DNA of 64,000 bases, from the NCBI RefSeq assembly GCF_037975245.1, contig NC_092570.1, positions 5,831,001-5,895,000 on the forward strand, given 5' to 3'. The notes below the pieces were generated by a model. That model did not search any database, was not told the origin of the DNA, and saw only the letters and a list, made by a program, of their open reading frames with translations. The DNA is from Apostichopus japonicus. Taxonomy: Eukaryota; Echinodermata; Holothuroidea; Aspidochirotida; Stichopodidae. The translations under genes were made by a program, and so were the position numbers. This document shows, piece by piece, positions 1 through 11,350 of the stretch (positions within the stretch are counted from its first letter, which is position 1; each line of letters opens with the position of its first letter).

Positions 1-2853
1 GGGTGCGGTTCCTCATTTAATATATCACCGCTATGATTGAAATCGGTAATTCTTAATTCACAACAGTTGTAAACTGCTTTTTATATTCGAGGGATTGAAC
101 AGATGAGGCTAAAACATTAACAACTACTAATATCATATCACAATGTTTCCCTTTATGAGATACACAGGTCATTATGCACCTGGTATGCCTAGCGCCTACA
201 AGAGTCTGTCACAAAACCTGGAGGGTGGGGGGGAGGATTTCATATTGTGTCCCCTACCCTTCAGAGAGTGGGTGGGGGACCGCATGATTGATGCCCCTGA
301 TGACTGGTGCAACTCTGACAGTTGTCGGGGTTGTCTTTTGGCGAAAACATCAAAGCGATTCAAAAATACAACGTGTATTGATATGACTGGCTTATGATGG
401 TGAGAACATATCATATGCCTTGAGCATAGGCGTAGGAGTCCAATTTGATTGGGGTGGGGCTGTAATAGTGTAATGACTTGTCCAAAAAAATATAACCAAC
501 ATTTTTCGCGCGCTCCAAAGCGCGTTCAACGTCTTAATGTGCATATCATACAGGCATGCATTGGTTATTACATCGCATGCCAATTACATACAATCATTTG
601 CCTTGTATACCCTTCAATATTGGTTATCATTTTGGGGGAAGTCGTTACAAAAATAATGATAATAATAATATAAGTTTAGCCAATTCTCTTATTTGGCTAC
701 ATCGTCTTTGTGATGAGGAGAACGATTTGACTCAGAATTCAAACGTTCTTTTATTAAATGGAAAGAAGTAAAAACAGTATAGGAGATTTGGAGGTAAATA
801 TAAAATATTAAAACTTTGTAACATTAGTGTGCAAAAAATGTCAAAAGTAGGGAGCCAAATTCAGTATTTCCCCTGACTTTTTAAGGTATGGGGCTCAACT
901 TTTGTGGAAGGGCCAGAGGCGAATGAAGGATTTTATAAAGGGAGAAGGCTGCACTTGGTTCAGTGTAACCAACACACATGTAGGGCGGTCTGGGGGTAAC
1001 AGGGGTAATTGCCCCAACTTGGTGCATAGACCATTATGGACAGGCCAATGGAGGCAGATCAAGGTCTTAACAACGGGGTCAATTGAAACAGGCTCTAGAT
1101 TGGCACTGAAGAGAATAACATAAGTCAGCTTTAGTGATGAAAACCAATAAGGAAAGACCATAATCCCGGTAGAACAAATGGCGAACGGGGCATCAGTACC
1201 TCCTCCCCCACTCTCCCTCCCCCACCTCGAATTGTTTATCTAAATTGTTCAAACGAACGATAATGAAAGCTTTATTGCTGCCACATGGGAAAAAATTCTC
1301 TTTTTTCTAAATTACGAAAAGACTTTTCTAAATTTTGAGCAAAATTTTTTTCTCTTGAAATTTCGAATTTTTTGTTTTTGAAATTACAATTTTTTTCGGT
1401 ATTTAAACATGCGTGGCAGTAATACACTTCCGTATATGAAATAACTTCTTCGGACACTTTTAAACGGAACAAACATCACAACCACTTCATTCATGACTTT
1501 TTAACAGAAAATCTCAGTATATTTCATGCATAAATTAAAATGTGACATCATGAAAGTTTCTTGGCGTGAAAATGGCAAATGAAACCAAATATGAATGTTC
1601 TCAATATAAATATAACAAAAGATGGGATCACAGTGCATAAATATATTTGATATTTCTTATTTGAGTTTTAGAAGGATCAAGAATATGTTGTTTCAGCGAG
1701 AACATAATTCCATGCATAATAAAAACCAATACAAACTTACAAAAAATAACCATTATATGACCGGCACAATTACATGGCATTTGTAACAGAGATTATCTCC
1801 CTATACTTTGTAGAAGTTTCTTTCAATAGTGCATCAATATAACACCTAGACATTAAGAGGACCTGTAGTACTCACAATAGTAACCAGTGTAACCAGCACT
1901 ACTACATGGCATTCTAACATAAAAAAGTCATCTCCCTATATTAATATGTCTTGAGTATAATGTTGATGGAATTATCTGAAAAAAAGTTCGAAAATGGATC
2001 AATTTATTAATTTCATCTCAAAATAAAACCAACATTTGTTGTAGATGTTGTAATTCTAAATAATTTATTTATTTTGTGCTTTAAAATACGAGTATAATGT
2101 TTAATGCTGATATATCGTAAAAGGAAAATCTGAGTGTTTGTAAAATTTCAATAAAACATTCAAAACCCCAGAAGAGAAGAAAAGTGGTATGTATATACAA
2201 CCTAGGCTGCTGATTTTTAATGTTTTTTATAAGTCTATTTTGAAAAGAAAAAAAAACATGTCAGTGGGTACACTTTCGAACAATAAAATTGTTTAAATAC
2301 AACCACTTGCTGGGTTTACGAATATAAATTTTTTTGACTCGATTTGACAAAGATAGAAAAATAGGTGCAATTTTCATACTTGATGGGTGTACTTTAAGTA
2401 GAGTTAGAAAATGGTCAAAACCCTTTTTTTTAAAACATATTTTAAAAAAAATATTGAAAATTTATATAAAAAAATTACTAGCAATGTTTGTTCATGGGTT
2501 CATACCAGAGAAATCACTGCTTATTCTGGAATGTTAAGGAGCATGCATGGGGCCACTGCAGGGTATAGGCAGTTGTAGAGGGGAGGTATAGGCTATTCAT
2601 GGGAGGTCTCACAGGGTATAAGGCAATAAAATCCCTCAGTGTGTACTATACTGCTATAGACTACTAGCCAAGTCTACCCTGGCTGCAAAGCCATGGTACT
2701 GAAGGGAGCAGTGGGGCCATGCCAGATATTCTGCCTGGACCATTCCATTATCTATGAGTGATTATTTACATGACTATTTCGATACTATCACATATTTCGG
2801 GTTATGCACCACACAGCCATAAGGTTGTGCAGCTTTTTCCCCTTTAAATTGCA
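1..2853. other. Intergenic, no gene recognised
   Basis: AT-rich sequence with short poly-A and poly-T runs and no open frame resembling a known protein. The reading frames here are short and lack splice context. Nothing else can be supported. Confidence 0.6.
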
Positions 2854-2861
2854 GAACACCA

Positions 2862-4390
2862 CAGCGACGTAGCCAGGAATTTGAAGGGGGGGGGAGCACT
2901 TTTTGCGATTGATATGGATTTTCAAAGTTGTAGGCACGACTATCTGAGCGGAGCGCCACCATCGGTTGGTGCGGAGCGTACAAGAAAATTTTTGGTTTTA
3001 CAAACCCCCCAGATGGCCGGAAACGGCCCTTCCCGAGTGTTCATTCTGGTTCCCTGGCCTCTTGCTAACTTGAGACACCTCATTCAATATCACTTTTAAA
3101 CCCAAAAAACAAATGAGTTAAAATAGTACGTAATTCAATACTACATATTTGTATTTAAAATTAGCAAGGTACACGTACAGAGTAGTCTTACGTTTCAACT
3201 TCTGATACTTATAGAAACAAAGATAGGCCTGAAATGTCTTTGATATAACTATAGCCAGTAATTGTCTTTGATACAACTGTAGCTATTAAATGTTTAAGTT
3301 AGCCTAATAAGAGAAGGCAAGAGGTATCCGACGATTGCAATCTGATGCAAATTTCTCAACTGTTTTCTCAACTGAAATATTATCTGCGTAAACGGGTTCT
3401 TAACTACATGTTAAAAAACTGACAAGATCGGATCCTAGTCTTTTTCGGCGGGTAGAGTGTTGAATGAAACGGCACGCGATAGAAATGACAGCCTAGATGA
3501 CAGAAGAATAGGTCACCTAATTTAGCCATATTCTTGCTACGTTCATTTCAATAGTTTTTCCTGTCTAGTGTCTATAGACTCTTAAACTCGTCCAGCAAGC
3601 TTATCGATTTGAATTATGGGTGTTTTTAAAAAAAAGATAACTTGGCCAAAAAAAATGTAGGCGCGGGCCTACAGTGCTACATACTGGCTACGCCCCTGAT
3701 CATATGATATCATAATCAGCAGATTTTGTTTCCTGTTTGAATTCTTTTACATGTTCTTTTACATAATATATCAAAAAGACAAACATAGTGCTCTTTTACA
3801 ATTTTTCCAGTAGGATGATTCTTGTTTATTGTCCAATGTCTGGACTTTAATACATTTGACGAACTTAACTGATGGACAATATAAACTTTCATGTTTTGTA
3901 ATATTGCCAGATATGCAGTGGTCTAAAAAAAATATCGTTATCGCAGTGTATTAGCAGTGTAATAATTATTACAGGAAGTGCGTATCACGTACGATTGCTA
4001 GCTTAGCTTCATAACATGCTGTTCGTGCAACACCTTAGGACAACTCATAGAACGAACGTTGTCAACGTTGTTGTGCATACAGTTCGTGACATTCCATAGA
4101 GTGCGGTTAGGTAGGCAATATGTATTTTATTACACAGTGGCCAACTGAAGGCTTGTAATTGGCTATAAGCTAAATTTAGCAAATTGCATCTGCCAAACTA
4201 AGTAAGTAGTTGAATCAGTAGGCGTGAATGTTACTACGATTACAATGGAGTTAACGGAGCTGGCGAGTATTCAAGATCAAAAGAGCACTGACAAAATACC
4301 ATGCTAAAAAACGACAGTTTAAAAAAAAAATTGACACTGAAAGGGGGGGGAGCGGTCGCTCCCCCTGCTCCCCCCCTGGCTACGTCCCTG
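2862..4390. mobile_element. Non-autonomous hAT element, 1.53 kb
   Basis: The ends are CAGCGACGTAGCCAGG and the inverse CCTGGCTACGTCCCTG, flanked on both sides by the perfect 8-bp duplication GAACACCA (2854-2861 and 4391-4398). An 8-bp target duplication and CAG-type termini are typical of hAT transposons. No transposase frame is visible, so it is a deletion derivative. The segment at about 2930-3040 is shared, in inverse orientation, with the element at 32441-33576. It lies 45 bases beyond the AIFM2-like stop codon, so it probably falls within that gene's 3' untranslated region. Confidence 0.85.
4126..4131 (-). promoter_or_regulatory. Candidate poly(A) signal AATAAA of the AIFM2-like gene
   Basis: Minus-strand AATAAA, about 310 bases past the stop codon at 4443. 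It lies inside the hAT element, so if used the transposon supplies the transcript end. Further TTTATT motifs occur at about 3825, so this choice is uncertain. Confidence 0.25.
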
Positions 4391-4442
4391 GAACACCATC
4401 ATGACAATTTTTCCCACCTACATGAAGGCAATGATTAACAAC

Positions 4443-7400
4443 TTATTTGGTGTTTGCCGGAAGTTTCTGGTTAAGTAAGGACCACTGCTTCCCGGCAAAC
4501 AGATCTCTGCTCTTCAGTCTACTAGTTACAAAAGATCCAAACGTCATAAACTTGAGCTGCATAGCACCTCCGTTCCGTCCAAGAGAGACTGCAATAATGT
4601 CCGTTACTGCCGAGGGGGAAGAATCAGAAGACAAAGGATTTTAATTAGAGTATAGTCCTCACAGCATGGGATACTTCACATGCAGTTTCAGATCTTATCT
4701 ATGTAGTTTTGGGCCTCAATCTTTGTTCTGATGGGGGTATTATGGGCACAGGTTTTTTTTAGAGTAAATATCATAATATGGGATATATCACACATTTGTT
4801 CCGGCTACTACTCAGTGGTGTATTTAATTAAATAATTTGTGTAAAAATAAGTTGGCCTGACGTTTCGATCCTAGCAGGATCTTCTTCAAAGGCTAAATAC
4901 AGGGATCGAAACGTCAGGCCAACTAATTTTGACACATTCTCCTACACAGGCTCTCTAGTGGATAAGCAGTTTGCTAACAGTTTTAATTTATTTTAATTAA
5001 ATAACTTATCATTATTTGTTTTAGTGACTATGTTATGTTTTTGTGCTATAGTATAATGGTGGTGCTATAGTACATCTATTGCTAAAAATATGGCCTTGGA
5101 TTTTCTGTTCTGATGAGGTGAATTATGGTTCAGTTTTTTTAGAGTAAATATAACAATATGGGATATACCACACATTTGTTCTGGCTACTACTAATGTACT
5201 TAATTAAATAACCTATTATGTTTTAATGGTAATCGTGTTATGGTATTGTGACATACAGTAGTATAATGGTGGTGCTATAGTACATCTATCGCTAAAAATA
5301 TGGCCTTGGATTTTCGATTCTGATGGGGTGAATTCTGATTCAGGTTTTTGAGAGTAAATATCACAATAAGGGATATACCACACATTTGTTCTGGCTTCTA
5401 CTAATGTACTTAATTAAATAACCTATTATGTTTTAATGGTAATCGTGTTATGGTATTGTGCCATAGTATAATGTTGGTGCTATAGTACATCTATTGCTAA
5501 AAATATGGCCTTGGATTTTGGTTCTGATGAGGTGAATTATGGTTCATGTGTTTTAGAGTAAATATCACAATAAGGGATATATCACACATTTGTTCTGGCT
5601 ACTACTGGTGTACTTAATTAAATAACCTATCATGTTTTAATGATGGTGTTATGATATTGTGCTATAGTATTGTGCCACAGAATAATGGTGGTGCTATAGT
5701 ACATCCATTGCTAAAAATAAGCCTTGGATTTTCAGTTCTGTTGGGGTGAATTATCTTAAATGTTTGTTATTGTAACCACCACAGCACTGGTTTCTTTCTT
5801 AACTACTTATTTTAAAAAAATTTTATTGATGGGTATTTTTAGTGTTTACATGGCATCTAGTGAAAACACGTGCTAAATAAGTCATCAAATTTTTCTGTGA
5901 ATTTGAACTAAACCTGTTAATTCTAAAGTCGTATTCCGGACGATGAACCAATTCATGACTTACTCTACCAGGAGATTAAATGTCGTACTCACCTTCTTTG
6001 TAAGGTTTCAAGCTTTTACCGCCGCACAAGGCCTGTATGTTCTTAGCGACTGTCTGGGCCTGGCCTTCGCACTTCAGAGCCATCTTCACTGAATCGGCAT
6101 TGTTACAATCTCCGATGGCAAAGACGTCCTCGTGACCTTCGACCTGCAGAAACTGGTTCACCTTTATATTCTTTCTTTCATCCATCTTGTCGCCTGTACG
6201 AGATAAACATCACATGTTTAGTGCAATTCTTTTACATTCCTTACATGAAATTTGGCCTTTGCTTAGCAATTGATTGGCGTGATTATCTTCGTTGTTCACA
6301 GAAAGAAAACTATGTCCTATTCTATTTTGATCAATGCCAGACGGTAATTTGAACCTCTTAATAATCATAAAAAATGAATAAATAATAATCATAAAATAAT
6401 CATAAAATGTTCCAGTTACAGACAGCATGAAGCACACCGGATGACAATGATCTCTTTCATCACTGCCTTGTTCACAAAGCCACTCAATTTTTTATACTCT
6501 TGATGAAAGCTACTTTAGGTAGGTTTTCATTTCAAAATAAAATCATGGTTATTTGTCTTTATTTGCTGCTGTGTTTATGTTTCAAAAAAAAAAGGTGATA
6601 TTATTTTGTCAAAATTTGATCTTACTATTTGGTAAAATTGCTTAGACAATATCTTTCAGTTCAACTGAGATTGATCATGGTATTGATGCTGTCATTAACA
6701 GATACAAAACAGGTACAATATTTTCAAATATTGACACCAACGAGAGAGGGTTTCAACTATCGCTGTAGACGGACACTGCTCGGGACGTTCTTGCAATAAA
6801 TTTGACCTCTATCCTCAGATAACCCCCTCATTAAAAATTGGACGGCAAATTTTAAATACAATTCTTGTATATAAAATACGAGGGGAAATGAAGAACATTA
6901 AATACTGAGTATTTCACCGCCTACCAAATTTTTCTTGAAATATTTCAGTGTTGACGTGCATTCCTGTAGACACAATCACAAAATCTGCTTCTATCTCGGT
7001 ACCCTTGTCTGTTTTCACGGTGCATGCACCTACACTAGAGGTGGACAACTCATCCAGGTTGGTGACTTTTTCATCTGGCAATCAAGCAATAGAAACAATA
7101 ATCAAATATAGTTGTGACATTTAAAAGAAATAAAAAAAGAAAAAAAAATTATTCAGGGGGCATCACTAAGGTCTGAGTACCAAGGGGGAAAGAGGGGTGC
7201 TGACATTTTGTCATGACAAATATCTCAAATTACACCAACAGACCAGGCGAAAATTTATATAACTGACAGCCTGGATGGGATCATCGCTACGACAGGTTTA
7301 TATGTTCCCGACAAAGTGAAGAAAAGAGTCAAGACAATGTTGGAAACTTTCCTGAATGTAGGACATGGTTTTTTGTGACACTTGTATTCCATTGATACAA

Positions 7401-10400
7401 CCAGTTGAGAGATTTAGCAGTAGGTAACCATGATCACAACTGAATTGTGAAAAAGGACTAATACTAAAAACTGCGTAAACCTCTTCCACCGTCCCAAACG
7501 AAGTGTATCAATGAAATATTAATCCATCAGTCTCGAGCAAATATATGTAGAACTACTGAAGCATGCATAAAAAACGACTCTTCAATATTCCAACTATTGA
7601 TGAATGTAAAGTAAGAATCCTACATTGACTTACTAAATATCAAAACGACTCCTAAATCTGCCAGTTTATTCTTGATCGAGGCTCGCATTTTGTCTTTGAA
7701 AGGTCCGCCCACTACGTTATCCGCATTCGTCACCACGGTGACCTTCTTGCTTGGAAAGTCCTCGGCTATCTCCGCGGCCGTTTCAACACCAACAGCTCCA
7801 GCACCAACGACAGTGATTTTACTGGCAACATTTATCTGTGTTAGACACACAACGATAAGTTCTGGGTAGAACCGGTACTGGGATATAGGGTGCTTAGTAT
7901 TTATAAACAAAACCTTAAAGGCATTGAAGACTCGCCCTAAACCGCGTGCGGCCATCTGAAAAAGTTAACTTTCTGTTGCTTGCAAGTGACGTTTTGTGCA
8001 TGTCGCTACAAAATGCAGAGAGTAATGAAACGTGATACCTTGTCATCTTTAGCTGGACCTGAGATGTCCATCGCTGTATCGTTTGTATACTGTGCTGTGG
8101 GTATTGACCGCAGCTGTATGTACTGACTGTACACTAGTGTCTAATTACCGACGGTAGCAAGCTGTGTGTGTATTTTCTGGGATCGATGGTGGTGTTTAAC
8201 ACTTCTGTTACACCTCATTCGAAACTAGGTCAAATTACCGGCATGAGACGTTTCTTTTTGCGGAGTCTTCACACCCTTCAAGACCTGTATAGTCATGTTA
8301 GATGATCGTGGCACGCAGACAATAAGTGATCGTGACGACCAGTCAGTCCCATAAATCAAATTTGTAATAATTATGATTAAAATGTCTATAAAGTCAGTTA
8401 TTTTACAAAATGCAGCTACATGAATGTTGAAGTATCGGAGTACAATGATTTTTTAGCTCACCATATGGTAGGATTTGATGGGAGAACCCCGAGGTTTCCT
8501 CTGGAAAACCCATTGAAATGACAAATGAGTAATTATATAAAAAATATTCAAAATTTGTCAATGCCCAAGCCCCAAGTTCTATACTTCTTTTTTTGTCCGC
8601 CCCTTTTCTGTTTCTAAATATAGCTTAATGGATGGCAAACTTCCTAGCGATGTTGTCATTATACTGCTAAAAATGTAGCAAAACATTGAAAAGTTTTTTA
8701 ACTTTGAAATTAGACATAAGTAAGCACGAATCTCAGAATCACCTGTTCTTGTAATTTCTTATAATGACTTTCGGCTTCTGCAATTGTCAGAACATCCAGA
8801 TCAATCTTTCCAGGAAAGGGACTGGTACTCCCGGTAGCAATGACCACAAAGTCATACGATATCTCTTCACCATCCTCAAGGATCACCACCTTCTTCTCGG
8901 GATCGACGGATCTTACCTTAACTTGCTTGAATTTATCACCCCATGCTTTGGACAATGGAATCAAAATTTTCTTTTCAAATCCTGCAGCCAGAGAAAAAAA
9001 AGAAAAGAAAATGATAAAAATATGAAATGGAAAGTTATTATTGCAGAGTCAGGAAGCTCATTTGTAGATGGAAGAGAGACAGGTAAGGGAAAGATGGGTG
9101 GGTTTGGGGTGATGGTTGGCCTCAACTTGAAAATTGTGTTCATTCCCACCAAATTTTTATCTCATCATCATGTTTCTTCATAGGATAGAACCTGTCAAAG
9201 CCCTCTTGTTATATTGGTAATGTACAATTGTCATTGGTTTGATTCTAACTTGTCATATGCCAGCATCGACGAGTTCGGCAGATGACAGTCCTGACCATGA
9301 AATAATATTGTCCACCCATCGAAGACGAGGTCTGCCAGGGCCCCGACGAGTACCGGCAGGAAGACCACCAATCGCAGCACGTGCAAAGCCACCCAGTCTT
9401 GCCGCATGTCCAAGCCACATGGTTTTCCTACGAATGATGTCGATGGATGAGAAACACCACCGACCGCCAATCATCTCATGCAACCTTTCGTTTGAATCAT
9501 GGTCTTGCCACCTGATGTTAAGCATCGCACACCAGATTGACCTTCCCAGACTGTCATACTTCTTCAAAGTCACCCGACTTCAAAGTCAGTGTGGATGCAC
9601 CATATAAAACCCTAGATAGAAATAAGGCTTTAGCCAGTCTCACTTTCGTTTCGCTGCTAACACAAAACTTTTTATCTGCCAAAAGTTTAACAATAATTAA
9701 GTGGCAGCCAGCAGACATGTGTATAATTGCAATTATACTTTCCTTATTAACCAAAGATGGTACTAAGGCAGGGAATGCATTCTTTGGCCGATGTGTATGT
9801 GACGTCGTCATCAACTAGTCCTACTAGAAGTGCAATCGGTGTCCTTTTAATTGTTTTAATGTTCATATTCATAATACAAACAATTAATTCTGAAATTAAT
9901 GATATGTACAAACTTACATTAAAAACTTTTGACAGTTTAGTTAATTAATGTATTTAAGAACAACAGTGTAGGAAAGGGATGCAAACGATTAAAAAATGTT
10001 CCACCACTAGTTGCTATGTCAGTCTATCTGACTTCAATTTCAGACTTGCTAAAGTCATCTGCTTGCTATCCTACCTGAAGATGAATTTGTTTAATTCCAT
10101 TTCCCGGGCCTTCTCCGTTTGGACGGCCCAGAGCTTACCAACCCCCACCTATCCCTATACCCTATTGAAACTGACACATATTATACATATAAAGATGTTA
10201 GGTCCAGAAATTTGAAATTATCTAGAAATGATTTTCTATACCTGCTTCAACTGCCGCTCTTGGTGATCCGATGCAGTGATGGAAATATTCCCGAGGATCA
10301 ATCACAGTTAGGTGACATTTACCGTTCAGTTGGCTAGCAACTTGAGCACCAGCAAAGCCACACCCAACTATTACTACCTTCATCTCTGACAGCTTTGATG

Positions 10401-10407
10401 GACTCAT
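4443..10407 (-). CDS. AIFM2: AIFM2/FSP1-like NAD(P)H-quinone oxidoreductase, six coding exons
   Basis: Exons (minus strand, 5' to 3'): 10407-10242, 8981-8743, 7835-7634, 7074-6925, 6193-5993, 4606-4443. They sum to 1122 bases, giving 373 residues and a stop with frame kept at every GT..AG junction; human AIFM2 is also 373 residues. The FAD-binding Rossmann motif VVIVGCGFAG is near residue 11, ATGSTSPFPG near 104, the NAD(P)H-binding motif VVGAGAVGVETAAEI near 144, and the second FAD motif AIGDC at 278-282. The C-terminal LKSRDLF block is conserved. In vertebrates the protein reduces ubiquinone and vitamin K at membranes and lipid droplets and suppresses ferroptosis; a similar role is inferred. 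The start is the first ATG after an in-frame TAA. Unlike the human protein, residue 2 is Ser, so the N-myristoylation glycine is missing. A 5' non-coding exon acceptor is likely near 10490. Confidence 0.93.
4715..5750. repeat. About 208-bp tandem repeat in the last AIFM2-like intron
   Basis: Four to five units, marked by the recurring phrase TTGGATTTT followed by TCTGATG near 5096, 5305, 5512 and 5724 (spacing 207-212 bases). The first unit is split by a 157-bp insertion at 4836-4991. Units also share the words for AATTAAATAAC and GGTGGTGCTATAGTAC. No coding potential is seen. Confidence 0.85.
4836..4991. mobile_element. Penelope-like terminal fragment inserted in the 208-bp repeat
   Basis: About 156 bases inserted between direct copies of TTTAATTAAATAA (4823-4835 and 4992-5004); the uninterrupted sister repeat units carry one copy, so they act as empty sites. 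Inside are 22-bp inverted arms (reading AGTTGGCCTGACGTTTCGAT at the left) and the tail ACAGGCTCTCTAGTGGATAA, shared with 22770-22880. The arrangement of inverted partial ends fits a Penelope-like element; no reverse transcriptase is present. Confidence 0.6.
7915..8281 (+). mobile_element. 365-bp inverted-repeat element (MITE), copy 1
   Basis: The left end reads AAAGGCATTGAAGACTCGCC and the right end is a decayed inverse of it (GGAGTCTTCACACCCTT). It lies in AIFM2-like intron 2, about 80 bases upstream of exon 3. The same element occurs at 42634-42996, 57051-57417 and, truncated, 30185-30293, all in the opposite orientation. Superfamily unknown; no coding capacity. Confidence 0.8.
9240..9820 (-). 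pseudogene. Decayed non-LTR retrotransposon, reverse transcriptase C-terminal remnant
   Basis: Minus-strand frames with a break near 9560-9600 encode RLAKALFLSRVLYGASTLTL followed, in another frame, by IIRRKTMWLGHAARLGG and GPGRPRLRWVDNI. These are the usual 'LYG.E.W' and 'R.GRP..RW.D.I' blocks after the reverse transcriptase domain of LINE-type elements. The frames are interrupted, so it is dead. It lies in AIFM2-like intron 1 in the same orientation as the gene. Confidence 0.75.
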
Positions 10408-10764
10408 TTTTCTTCTCTTTTTTCCTTTATCTTGTCCAATTTGAAAGCGGTGATGTTATGATGGAGTTTAAATTCCTGTCCAGATTGATTAATCTGCAAA
10501 CGAAAGGGTAATGAGGTATAGGCTTCAACAAGTCACCTTCATTGTAAACTATAGGAAGGGTCATTTCATTTCCATGTTATTTTTATCATTTAAGTTGGGT
10601 CATTGACCTTGAAATCACCTGTATTACTAGTAGAGGGAAACAAATTACAAACTAGTTCCAGTTAGGCTAATATTTTATCTTGCATGAAGTCATATACTCA
10701 TGAGTATATAAAAACGGTCCACAAAGATTCCTTCCAGTACATTAGAACCAGGGCCCAGGAACTG

Positions 10765-11350
10765 GAATGGGAAAAAAGGTTTGTTATTCATTAATAGGAG
10801 AAAGCTGTCCGATATTCATAATCGATCAAAGGGTTCGTAATCCATGTGAAAAAAGGTTTGTTATTCATAATAGGAGAGAAGTGCGTCATACGAGTGCAAA
10901 AGATGTCCTCCATTTTCCTACTGACTTGTACGGAAACGACATAAATTTGTACGTTTCCTTTTCCTCATTGTGAATTAATGATACCGAACCTTTTTGGCTA
11001 GGCCTATTATGAATATAGGGACCCTTTGTTCCATTATGAATATCGAACATTTCCTCCTAATATTATGAATAACGAACCTTTTGGTCTATTATAGATTACG
11101 AACCCTTAGCTTTATTATGAATATCGTACCCTTCGTCCTATTATGAATAACAAGCCTTTTTCACCATTATATCGAACCCTTTTACCGATTATAAACAACA
11201 AACCTTTTTCACCATTATGAATATCGAACCTTATGAACAATGAACCTTTTTGCTCATTATGAATTGCGAACCTTATGAACAATGAACCTTATGGATGATG
11301 ACCCAAATGAACAATGAACCTTATTAATATAGAACCTTATGAATATCGGG
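10765..11350. repeat. Degenerate short tandem repeat with inverted copies at one end
   Basis: About a dozen diverged copies of a unit like TTATGAATAACGAACCTTTT run from 10980 to 11350. Two copies in the opposite orientation (AGGTTTGTTATTCAT) lie at 10779 and 10853, so the block could fold back on itself. It is about 400 bases upstream of the AIFM2-like start codon. No gene is visible in it. Confidence 0.6.

Noticed and set aside
7893-7955. Extra coding sequence upstream of AIFM2-like exon 3 ([14 protein letters not shown])
   Set aside because: It is the end of the MITE copy read in frame by chance; the acceptor before 7835 gives the conserved protein.
9554-9818. Frames on both strands that might be small genes
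   Set aside because: The minus-strand frame is the decayed LINE reverse transcriptase; the plus-strand one is its shadow.
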